From Elusimicrobia bacterium HGW-Elusimicrobia-2 (GTDB lineage Bacteria > CG03), in the NCBI GenBank assembly GCA_002841685.1, contig PHAM01000038.1, forward strand, positions 1 to 17,450: a stretch of 17,450 nt of DNA, read 5' to 3'. A program made the translations under genes and the position numbers. The notes under the pieces were generated by a model. The model searched no databases, had not been told where the DNA came from, and saw nothing but the letters and a program-made list of their open reading frames with translations. This document shows positions 7,022-14,437 of the stretch, piece by piece (the stretch's first letter is position 1; each line of letters opens with the position of its first letter).

Positions 7022-7420
7022 TCAGAACCCGCCCTTGGGCTCCGTCGCTATAACCAGCCTTTCGGCGCCCGAAAGTTTCGCCATGTCCATCACCCGCACG
7101 ACCATACCGTGCGGCACATCCCTGTCCGCCTTTATTATCGCCATCTTCTCCCTGGCCGCCGCAAGCGCTATGTTCAGCACCTGAGGCAGTTCTTCTATTG
7201 TCACCTTCGCGTCATTGACGAAAAGCGAGCCGGAAACGGAAATATCCACTATCACCGAGCGGCCGAGGTCTATTTCCGTTGACACCGCCTTGGGAAGTCG
7301 CAGCCGTATTCCCGGCTGAACAATAAAGGCGCTTGATAGCATGAAGAAAATAAGCAGAAGAAAAACAATATCCGCCATGGGCGTGGTGTCCGGCATCTGG
7401 AATTTTCTGCGGCGTCTCAT
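7022..7420 (-). CDS. exbD: ExbD/TolR-family proton-channel subunit
   Basis: The 132-residue protein has a short basic N-terminus and the family motif PDTTPMADIVFLLLIFFML, with the proton-carrying aspartate at D17 at the start of the single membrane helix. A periplasmic domain follows (QPGIRLRLPKAV, then IIKADRDVPHGMVVRVMDMAK). It partners with ExbB in the inner membrane to energise TonB. Its ATG overlaps the exbB stop as ATGA, and its stop lies 2 bases before tonB. TolR is an alternative name, but the adjacent tonB favours ExbD. Confidence 0.93.
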   Translation of the reverse strand: MRRRRKFQMPDTTPMADIVFLLLIFFMLSSAFIVQPGIRLRLPKAVSTEIDLGRSVIVDISVSGSLFVNDAKVTIEELPQVLNIALAAAREKMAIIKADRDVPHGMVVRVMDMAKLSGAERLVIATEPKGGF

Positions 7421-8037
7421 CGCGCCCCGCCGGAGGTTGTTCTCACTTTTGACACCCTGATGAGCTCATGCGTGGCAAAATCTATCTCGTTGACAAAACC
7501 GTCCACCCTGTTTTCAAAATACCTCACGGCTATCACCGTCGGCACCGCTATCAGAAGTCCCGCGGCCGTTGTCAGGAGTGCCTGGGATATGCCGCCTGCC
7601 ACTATCGCGGGAGAGGACGCTCCCGCCTGAGCGATGTTGTTAAAGGCCGCTATCATTCCCGTGACAGTGCCGGTGAAACCCACAAGCGTTGAAACGGAGG
7701 CTATCGTGGAAAGAGTTGAAAGATGCGCTTCCAGACGCGGCATTTCTTTGAGCTCCTGAGACTGGAAAGCCTCTTCCATAACATCCGCGCCTTCGGAATA
7801 ATAATAAAGCCCGGATTTTATAACCGCAGACAGGGGCCCTGATTTTTCTTCGCAGAGGGAAACCGCGCTCTCCGGAGAACCCGCCCTGATATATTTCAGG
7901 ACGCCGCTTATGAGCGCCGGGCCGTCGATACGGCATGACTTGTAAAATCTCAATCTGTTGATTATGATCGCTATCGCCGCCACGGAAAGAGCGACAAGCA
8001 AAAACATCACCGGACCGCCTTTGATCAAATAACTCAT
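7417..8037 (-). CDS. exbB: ExbB/TolQ-family proton-channel subunit
   Basis: The 206-residue protein has a first membrane helix at about residues 8-27 and a cytoplasmic helical section. Two further helices carry the MotA/TolQ/ExbB signature (LVGFTGTVTGMIAAFNNIAQAG, then SQALLTTAAGLLIAVPTVIA). It forms the pentameric inner-membrane channel around ExbD. A strong ribosome site, AGGGAGGA, lies just upstream of the ATG. It is the clearest ribosome site in operon A, suggesting that the motor genes can be translated independently of the preceding barrel gene. Confidence 0.93.
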   Translation of the reverse strand: MSYLIKGGPVMFLLVALSVAAIAIIINRLRFYKSCRIDGPALISGVLKYIRAGSPESAVSLCEEKSGPLSAVIKSGLYYYSEGADVMEEAFQSQELKEMPRLEAHLSTLSTIASVSTLVGFTGTVTGMIAAFNNIAQAGASSPAIVAGGISQALLTTAAGLLIAVPTVIAVRYFENRVDGFVNEIDFATHELIRVSKVRTTSGGAR

Positions 8038-8052
8038 ATTATTCCTCCCTGA

Positions 8053-8072
8053 GACAGCTTTTCAAAACTGTC
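8053..8072 (-). promoter_or_regulatory. Hairpin spanning the barrel stop codon, just before exbB
   Basis: The minus-strand RNA GACAGUUUUGAAAAGCUGUC is a near-perfect palindrome: five outer pairs, one G-U, then A-U pairs. The barrel stop codon UGA (8062-8064) sits at its apex. The exbB ribosome site begins a few bases later. It could affect termination-reinitiation or mRNA processing. There is no U-run, so it is not an intrinsic terminator. Confidence 0.4.
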
Positions 8073-9585
8073 CCCATCTGATCTCAACTCCCGCCGAAAA
8101 AAAAGCGGTGTTTCGCCATTCATAAGGTGACGCCGGTGCCGTAGCCGGTGTCAGAAAAACTTTGTCCCCTAAAACATTATCCGCAGCAAGGAACAGGGTT
8201 GTTCCCGACGGGATATCGTAACATATTTTTACCAGGCCGTTTACAAAACTCTCCGTCCACGGGCCTTTTGAAACCCTGTTGACAAGAGCGGTAATGCCTA
8301 TCCTTCCCTGTTTATACTCGGAAAATACGGCCGCGGAGCTGCGCGGAGCCGGCAGGAAATCAGGAGACGCCGTGTAGCTAAAGCCCACGCCCGATGAAAA
8401 TGGCCCTGATAATAAAGAAAGTTCGGCGCCCAGCTCATAGCGTTTGTAACGCGAGTTTTCCAGAGAACCCGGCGAAGGAGAGCTCTCGTCGGCATAAAAA
8501 AAATTGTGCGTGTCGCGGCGGCGGGCTGTGAGTTTCAGTCCCGCGGGATAGAGCGGCAGAACATATTCCGCCCTGAGATTCTTCCATCCCTCGTGCGCGG
8601 CTCCTGGAAAAGCGCGCAAAAGCGAACCCCGGCGCGCGAAGATGTCCTCTATCCGCGGCGCGCTGTTATCGGGATCGAGGCCCGCCGTCAGGGAACCTCC
8701 GAGCGCCGGAAAAGAGACAAGGAGTTTCCCCGCCGTATACGCCGAGCCCGCCCATTTGATAAATTCAACTCCGGCGTCAAGTTCAAAGCCGTCAAATTTA
8801 TGCGCGAGAGAACAGTCGGACGAGAGAAAATCAAACTTCTTCGCGCCATCAACCCAGTCCCAGTCTTCGCGCGAAAGTCCGACGCGCATGCTCATAGAAG
8901 AATCTCCCATATATTGATCGGCGGATGCCCCTAAACGGATGGATGAAAATTCCCCGTCGCGGCCGGTGACATAGAAACCGGCGGGATATCTCCCTGACAT
9001 AAGGACTTTCTCCGCCGAAAAAGAAATGAAAGAATTTTCAGTCTGCGAGTAAACCTCCACGGGAGCGCCGAAAAGTGTTTCGCCTATATCCTGCCCAGCG
9101 GAGGCGGGCAATTCAAAGACCCGGCCGTAAAAATACGGCAGTGTGGAAAAAGACCACAGGCCTGTTCTCTTATAAAAGAGATCAGCGCCGTATAAAAATC
9201 GCCGGCGGCCTTCCTCCCCGGAGAATCCCGTGTCCGCTCCGGCGATAAAACCGCTCTCATCATGTTCCGAGCGGTTCAAAAAAGCGGCCTTGGCCCCGGC
9301 GGAAGCGGTGGATCCGGCGTCTATCAGCGCAATGAATGATTTGCCCGGGCCGGCCTCTTTGACGAAACCGCTTTTTAAAAATTTTTCGGAAAGGAATCTC
9401 TCTTTATCATATCTCGGAAGATCCGCGGCCGTAATTCCTCCGAGACCATAAAGGGAGAGATCGTCTCCTATAACGTTCATATCCGGTATCCGCACCGAGC
9501 CTTCGGCAAAAACAATATTGGGGACGGTTCCTATTAACGCGGATAAAGCAAATTGTATTAAGAACCGTCCCCAAGGCATTCTCAT
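8062..9585 (-). CDS. Outer-membrane beta-barrel, TonB-receptor-like without a visible plug
   Basis: The 507-residue protein has a signal peptide (residues 1-27, cleavage predicted after VFA). A short segment (VRIPDMNVIGDDLSLYGLGG) follows, and then alternating amphipathic strands to the end. The C-terminus, FLAADNVLGDKVFLTPATAP...FFSAGVEIRWGQF, resembles the last strands of TonB-dependent receptors and ends in Phe, as outer-membrane barrels do. No canonical plug domain of about 150 residues is seen, although IPDMNVIGDD could be a remnant of a TonB-box-like segment. It lies immediately upstream of exbB-exbD-tonB, which supports a TonB-linked role. The ATG overlaps the preceding stop as ATGA, and a second ATG two codons on is possible. 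The signal peptide is encoded by a REP-like hairpin. The substrate is unknown. Confidence 0.75.
   Translation of the reverse strand: MRMPWGRFLIQFALSALIGTVPNIVFAEGSVRIPDMNVIGDDLSLYGLGGITAADLPRYDKERFLSEKFLKSGFVKEAGPGKSFIALIDAGSTASAGAKAAFLNRSEHDESGFIAGADTGFSGEEGRRRFLYGADLFYKRTGLWSFSTLPYFYGRVFELPASAGQDIGETLFGAPVEVYSQTENSFISFSAEKVLMSGRYPAGFYVTGRDGEFSSIRLGASADQYMGDSSMSMRVGLSREDWDWVDGAKKFDFLSSDCSLAHKFDGFELDAGVEFIKWAGSAYTAGKLLVSFPALGGSLTAGLDPDNSAPRIEDIFARRGSLLRAFPGAAHEGWKNLRAEYVLPLYPAGLKLTARRRDTHNFFYADESSPSPGSLENSRYKRYELGAELSLLSGPFSSGVGFSYTASPDFLPAPRSSAAVFSEYKQGRIGITALVNRVSKGPWTESFVNGLVKICYDIPSGTTLFLAADNVLGDKVFLTPATAPASPYEWRNTAFFSAGVEIRWGQF
9518..9574. repeat. REP-like inverted repeat encoding the signal peptide of the barrel gene
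   Basis: TTGGGGACGGTTC (9518-9530) and its exact reverse complement GAACCGTCCCCAA (9562-9574) form a 13-bp inverted repeat. In the minus-strand RNA it extends to 16 pairs, with one U-G, around a 25-base loop. The core GGGGACGGTTC is the same as in the intergenic copies at 433-443 and 461-472. The arms encode residues 4-8 (PWGRF) and 19-23 (GTVPN), and the loop encodes most of the hydrophobic core (LIQFALSALI). Confidence 0.85.
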
Positions 9586-12419
9586 TTCAATTTTTCAAGT
9601 TCTTCCGAGGCCTTGGCCGCCAGGGGAGAATCCGGCCAGTTTTCCAGTATCCTGCCAAAGGCTTTCTCAGCTTCGGATTTTTTTCCCTGCTTTATCCGGA
9701 CAGAGCCTATGCCGTAATAACCCTCGGCGACGATGTCCGGAAATTCAGGGTAAATAAACACCGCTTTTGAATACTCCAGCCACGCCTCATCATACTGCTT
9801 CATACTGAAAAAAGAGGACGCTATCAGTATTTGCGCCCGGGCGGCATCGCTATCGTGAAGGTTGATTGTCACCTTGCGGAGCGCCTCCGCCGCCTCTTTG
9901 TAATTTCCGCTCTCGTAAAGTTTTTTGCCTTCGTCAAAATATATTCTCGCCGAGGGGCCGGACGCGGGATAATCCCTCGTTAAAACGCTCTTCAGCCCGG
10001 AAGCCCGCGCGGAAAGGCCCTGTTCGGTAAGCGCTTTGCGCGCTATTTCAAGGGCGCCGGGAGCAAAAGCCGATGACGGGAAATCATCCCTGAATTTCAA
10101 AGCCTCATCAGCGGCGGAAGCATAATTCTTTTCGTTAAAAAAAGTTTCGCATATCCTGAACCTCGCCTCTTCAAGGTAGGGGCTCTTTTTCCCCGCCAGT
10201 TCCCCGTAAAATTGTCTGGCGAGAGCGTAATTCTCCGCGCGCGATGCGCTGCGGGCGGCGCGGTACAGGGAATCCACCGCGAGCGGGGATTTGGGATATC
10301 CTGAATATATCCTGCCGTAAATCTCCCCTGATGAAACATAATCGTTGCGCTCCTCGTATATTTCGCCAAGAGTGAAAAGCGCGTCGGGGGCGATCTCGGA
10401 AGACGGGTACTCCCTGTCTATGCGGCGGATCAGTTCGGATGCGCCCTCCAGCCTGCCTTCCTTTCTGTCCACCAGGGCCATGCTGTAAAGCGCCTGCGGT
10501 ATTTTAGGCGACGACGGAAACTTATCCAGAAGTTCGGCGTAACAGGACCTGGCTTCGGCGCCCCGTGCCGCGTTGTAATAGGCGTCGCCTATCCGCAAAA
10601 GCACATCCTCGGAAGGTTGTATTTCATAATGCCGTTTCCAGAATTCAATAGAAGCTGTCCAGTCCTTGAGGATGAAAGCCGACCAGCCCGCGTAAAGATA
10701 AGCGTCGGCTATTCTGGGGCTTGCGGGGTACTTGGCCGCGAAATCCATCAGATGCGAGCGGGCCGAAGCCCAGTTTTTTTCTTTATAGAAACTCACACCT
10801 ACCGAAAAAGCGGCGTCTTCCGCGGCGGGCGAGTCCGGATATGAATCCACCGTTTCCCTGTAAGATTCGCGGGCCTTATCGAATTTTTTCCAGTTAAGAT
10901 ACGCGTGCCCTGAAGCGGCCAGAGCATCAGCTATAAGAGACGGGGCTGACACTTTGCCGTAATAGCGTACCGCCTCCGAAAATCTGCCGAGCTTAACGCA
11001 GGCGTTGCCCAATTCAAAAGCCAGCTCATCCTTTTCCATATCTGTGCCTTTGACAGATAGCCCCTTTTCCAATTCAATGGCCGCGGCGCTGTGATCCCCT
11101 GCGAGCGCAAGGCTTTTGCCCAGGCCCAGATAAGCACGGGACAGAAAGCCCGAGGCCTCGCCGCGTTTTATCACTTCTCTGAAGACGGAGGCCGCTTCAC
11201 TGAAACGGGACGCTTTTAAGAGAGACGCGCCCTGCCAGTAATGGGCATCTCCGGCGAGTTCATCGCCCGGGAAAGCGGAAAGAAGCCGGGCATAGGCATC
11301 CGAGGCCGCGTCGTAATCCCGCTCAAAAAAATAACAATGGCCTATGAGGAACTGGGCTTTCGGAAAATATGCTGTTTTGGAATGCTTGAGGATCAGCTCC
11401 GCGAAAGCCTTTCTTCCACGCAGATAATCCTGAAGATGCGTATAACTCCAGCCCAGCGAAAAAAGCGACTTTTCCGCCCATTCACTGCCGGGATGCTTAT
11501 CCGCGCAGGACCTGTAATAAACAGCCGCCTGCGCGAAACTTTTTTTCGCGTAGAAAGCCTGCCCTGTCAGATACAGGGCCTCGGCCGCTGAAGCGCCTGA
11601 CGCGCGCCTGATCGGTTCCAGTATTTTTTCCGCTTCATCAAACTTTTTATCCTTTATCAGTATCTCGGCTTTTTTGAGATTAGCTTTCGCCGCCCAGGGG
11701 CTATCCTTAAAGCCGGCGGCGATGTTGTCAAACCGCTTCAGGGCAGACGCCATATCTGATGAGTGGATAAAAGAAAGGCCTTCGTAGAACAGGCTCTCCG
11801 CTTTTATTTTTTTATCTGAAACCCCTGCGAAAAGACCGGCGGCTTTGTCATAATTGCCCGTTTTAAAATAAGCGTATCCCGCCGAATACATGGCGTATTC
11901 CCTGAAGACTGATTTGGGATATTTCTCAAGTATTTTTCTGTAATATTTCCCGCTCTCATCATATTTCTTCAGTTCAGATAAAGATTGAGCGAGATAAAAA
12001 AGAGCGTCTTCATTTTCATCATATAAATTGATGAATTTAGCGTAAATATCCGCGGCATCGCCGTATCTCTTCATATGATAGGAGCAATCGCCCATGCGCG
12101 AAAGAGACCTCTCCTTTACTTCGCGTGCAAAGGAAGAAAATGTTTTTTCGAACTCTTTATAGGCGAGAGGGAAATTTTTCATCCGGAACAGGCATTCCGC
12201 CTGCATAAAAGCAGCCTCCTCGCCGATACCGGGATAAGATGAACCTGCTATTTCAAGGAACTGTTTTCTCGCCATCTCATACATCCCGTCCCTGAAAAGG
12301 CCGTTGGCGAACTGCAGCTTATTCAGCGTTTCTATGTCATTGCCGCTGATAAGTCCCGTCAACCCGGACAACATTACCGTAACCGCCGCGATCTGCACAA
12401 ACCGTTTATTTCTCACCAT
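9582..12419 (-). CDS. Large exported TPR-repeat protein
   Basis: The 945-residue protein has an N-terminal signal sequence (FVQIAAVTVMLSGLTGLISG). No lipobox cysteine is present, so a soluble periplasmic protein is expected. The remainder is tandem helical repeats of about 34-40 residues with the TPR pattern (for example GYAYFKTGNYDKAAGLFAGV, GDCSYHMKRYGDAADIYAKF and GSVRIKQGKKSEAEKAFGRI). Many units include the PxS-type linker seen in YbgF/BamD-like TPRs (EKYPKSVF, DKFPSSPK). About two dozen units would fit. It probably acts as a long periplasmic scaffold. It follows the CNBD gene after 4 bases and overlaps the barrel gene as ATGA, so I infer that it supports assembly or operation of the barrel. 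The partner is unknown. Confidence 0.88.
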   Translation of the reverse strand: MVRNKRFVQIAAVTVMLSGLTGLISGNDIETLNKLQFANGLFRDGMYEMARKQFLEIAGSSYPGIGEEAAFMQAECLFRMKNFPLAYKEFEKTFSSFAREVKERSLSRMGDCSYHMKRYGDAADIYAKFINLYDENEDALFYLAQSLSELKKYDESGKYYRKILEKYPKSVFREYAMYSAGYAYFKTGNYDKAAGLFAGVSDKKIKAESLFYEGLSFIHSSDMASALKRFDNIAAGFKDSPWAAKANLKKAEILIKDKKFDEAEKILEPIRRASGASAAEALYLTGQAFYAKKSFAQAAVYYRSCADKHPGSEWAEKSLFSLGWSYTHLQDYLRGRKAFAELILKHSKTAYFPKAQFLIGHCYFFERDYDAASDAYARLLSAFPGDELAGDAHYWQGASLLKASRFSEAASVFREVIKRGEASGFLSRAYLGLGKSLALAGDHSAAAIELEKGLSVKGTDMEKDELAFELGNACVKLGRFSEAVRYYGKVSAPSLIADALAASGHAYLNWKKFDKARESYRETVDSYPDSPAAEDAAFSVGVSFYKEKNWASARSHLMDFAAKYPASPRIADAYLYAGWSAFILKDWTASIEFWKRHYEIQPSEDVLLRIGDAYYNAARGAEARSCYAELLDKFPSSPKIPQALYSMALVDRKEGRLEGASELIRRIDREYPSSEIAPDALFTLGEIYEERNDYVSSGEIYGRIYSGYPKSPLAVDSLYRAARSASRAENYALARQFYGELAGKKSPYLEEARFRICETFFNEKNYASAADEALKFRDDFPSSAFAPGALEIARKALTEQGLSARASGLKSVLTRDYPASGPSARIYFDEGKKLYESGNYKEAAEALRKVTINLHDSDAARAQILIASSFFSMKQYDEAWLEYSKAVFIYPEFPDIVAEGYYGIGSVRIKQGKKSEAEKAFGRILENWPDSPLAAKASEELEKLK

Positions 12420-12423
12420 TTTG

Positions 12424-12924
12424 TCACAGGCCGAACATCTTCCTGATTTTCTGCCACAGCCCCTGCTCCGGGCGCGATTCCATATCAGCCACTCGTTTTT
12501 TAAACAGGTTCAACTCGCCCTGACGCTTTTTATAATATGCGTCCAGGCCCTTGACAATACGGGGATTGGTCATAAAAAGCTTTTTGAATTTTTGGGAATC
12601 CATGGCGGCTACCTGCACCTCGGTTAAAGTTTTTACGGTGGCTGTTCTTTTGACATTCGCGAGCATCGCCATTTCTCCAAAAAAATCCCCGGGAACGAGC
12701 CGCGCCACAGAGCCTGCCGCAGGCGTCGTCGGCGACAGGAAAACGCCGCATTCTCCCCGGACAATAAAATAGACCATGTTTCCCATCTCGCCGCCTCTTA
12801 TAAGTATTTCGCCCGAGGCAAAAGTGAAAAGCCGTACATTCTCCATAAACAGAGCGCGCTCATCCCCGTCAAGAAAAGAAAAAGGTTCTTTTGAGAATAC
12901 TATTTCGCCGTCAGATGTTCCCAT
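12424..12924 (-). CDS. Stand-alone cyclic-nucleotide-binding domain protein
   Basis: The 166-residue protein is essentially one CAP/PKA-type cyclic-nucleotide-binding domain (about residues 15-125). It has the beta-roll glycines (GGEMGNMVYFIVRGECGVF) and the phosphate-binding cassette PGDFFGEMAMLANVKRTATV, where the ligand-contacting glutamate E84 and arginine R93 are both present. A basic helical tail of about 40 residues follows (KKRQGELNLFKKRVADME) and ends in WQKIRKMFGL. There is no helix-turn-helix and no catalytic or channel domain, so it is not a CRP-type regulator. It has no signal peptide and should be cytoplasmic. Its place between two envelope-protein genes suggests nucleotide-dependent control of the envelope module, which is inference. 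The start follows the PorV-like stop by 7 bases, with GGGGA upstream. Confidence 0.88.
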   Translation of the reverse strand: MGTSDGEIVFSKEPFSFLDGDERALFMENVRLFTFASGEILIRGGEMGNMVYFIVRGECGVFLSPTTPAAGSVARLVPGDFFGEMAMLANVKRTATVKTLTEVQVAAMDSQKFKKLFMTNPRIVKGLDAYYKKRQGELNLFKKRVADMESRPEQGLWQKIRKMFGL

Positions 12925-12931
12925 GTCGGTG

Positions 12932-14437
12932 TTATTCCCCTCGGAGCCCAGTGCCCTTCTGTCCGGCTTTGAGCAAATCGTTGATGCCTTTCAACAGCAT
13001 GATGCATTCGGAATCGTCAGGGTACATTTTAAAAGCCTCCAGCAGATGTTCTTTCGCCTGATAATAATCTCCCTTGTCTATGAATATTCTCGCGTTTATC
13101 ATATTATAGAGAAACTTCGCGTCTCCGTGGTCCCTGTTGAGACGAATGGCTTTCTTCGCTTTTTTCAGAGCCATTTTGTAATCGTCGTTTTTATAGTACT
13201 GGTAGGCTAGAGCGTAATGCAGGTCGGCTTTCAAGCGCCCCGAAGAAATATCTTTTTTGAGTCTTAACGCGTTCTCATTCTCGGGACTGATTTTCAGCAC
13301 AGCGTTGAGCTCATCCATGGCTCTGGAATATTCATGATTTTTCACATAACGCTTGGCCGCGAAAAAACGCGACCTGACCGCTTCCGCAGTCTGCTCGTCA
13401 ACATTTCTCTCTTTTTCAATCGTATAGGCCTTTTCTATTTCCAGATTTTTGGAAAAATCATTGAGAAAATTTTCTCTGTCCATAAGGCGCTTCTGCCACA
13501 ATTGAGGCATCATCCCCCATTTAATAGAAAGACCGGCGGCAAAAAAATTGCCCTCATCGCGGATTTGCATGGCCCAGTCGAAGTCGGTCTTACCCATATC
13601 AACGCCGAATCCCGCCGAAAAAGAAGACGGGTTATACCCCGCGCGGAGGCGAAACATCTCTTTTACCGCATATTCCACGCCCAGCGCAAAAAAGCTATTG
13701 CTCTTTTCAGAGGCTGCCGGGGTGAGATTCTCGTAAACGGCGTCAATTTTAAAGTCAAGCTTTTTCAGAGGTTTAGTATCCAGCGAAAATCTCGCGTTCA
13801 AAGGGAATTCATCCGGAACACCCTCTTTGCGCAGAAGGAGTGACGGAGCGACAATATTCTGCAGAGAAAAAGAGGGAATAAAATTTTTGCTTTTCACAAA
13901 TCTTATACCCGCGTCCAGGCCGTATCCCTCGGCTGAATAAAGATGCATGTCCTGCGTCACAATTTTAAAAGCCGCCCCAATATCCAGATTTTTTGAAACC
14001 GGAGCGGAATAAGCGGCAAAATAAGCGCTGTTCTTGTCAGAAAATGTGCCGCGGTTGCCTATGCCAAAATCATCCACCCATTCGGCGCCGTCCACCCCGC
14101 AGGAAACAAAACCGAAAGACATCACTCTTCTTTCCGAGAGCGGGAAGCCAAAAAAAGATGCCATATACACACCCCCCGAAAGCAGAGACGACCGCATAAA
14201 AGAAAATTCCTTTGAACGCAGAGCGGAAAGCCGCGAGGGATTAAAAAAAACTGAAGAAGCTCCATCAGACGGCACCCCACCCATGGAAAGAGAAGCCGCC
14301 GTAGGCGAATAAAGAAGAAGGTATTCCCCGGGATAACCGCCGCCGATAACAGAACCTGCAAGTCCGCCGGGGCAAAAAGCCAGCCAGAACGTAATGCAGA
14401 AAAACAGAACGCTTAATTTTTTTATCCCGCCCGTCAT
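12932..14437 (-). CDS. PorV/PorQ-like outer-membrane barrel with C-terminal TPR domain
   Basis: The 501-residue protein starts with a signal peptide (LSVLFFCITFWLAFCPGGLAG). Its opening YLLLYSPTAASLSMGG, followed by ASSVFFNPSRLSAL, is characteristic of PorV/PorQ-type proteins, a FadL-like barrel family. The barrel runs to about residue 305 (FFAAGLSIKWG). A charged coiled-coil-like stretch and TPR-type repeats follow (RFFAAKRYVKNHEYSRAMDELN, YALAYQYYKNDDYKMALKKA and DKGDYYQAKEHLLEAF). In Bacteroidota, PorV shuttles type IX secretion cargo to the surface attachment machinery. Here the immediate upstream gene encodes a protein with a T9SS/FlgD-Ig-like tail, and the two genes overlap as ATGA. Whether a full T9SS exists in this organism cannot be seen. 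The TPR fusion is not part of classical PorV. Confidence 0.82.
   Translation of the reverse strand: MTGGIKKLSVLFFCITFWLAFCPGGLAGSVIGGGYPGEYLLLYSPTAASLSMGGVPSDGASSVFFNPSRLSALRSKEFSFMRSSLLSGGVYMASFFGFPLSERRVMSFGFVSCGVDGAEWVDDFGIGNRGTFSDKNSAYFAAYSAPVSKNLDIGAAFKIVTQDMHLYSAEGYGLDAGIRFVKSKNFIPSFSLQNIVAPSLLLRKEGVPDEFPLNARFSLDTKPLKKLDFKIDAVYENLTPAASEKSNSFFALGVEYAVKEMFRLRAGYNPSSFSAGFGVDMGKTDFDWAMQIRDEGNFFAAGLSIKWGMMPQLWQKRLMDRENFLNDFSKNLEIEKAYTIEKERNVDEQTAEAVRSRFFAAKRYVKNHEYSRAMDELNAVLKISPENENALRLKKDISSGRLKADLHYALAYQYYKNDDYKMALKKAKKAIRLNRDHGDAKFLYNMINARIFIDKGDYYQAKEHLLEAFKMYPDDSECIMLLKGINDLLKAGQKGTGLRGE

Noticed and set aside
12424-12924. CRP/FNR-type transcription factor
   Set aside because: After the cyclic-nucleotide-binding domain there is only a basic helical tail of about 40 residues and no helix-turn-helix.
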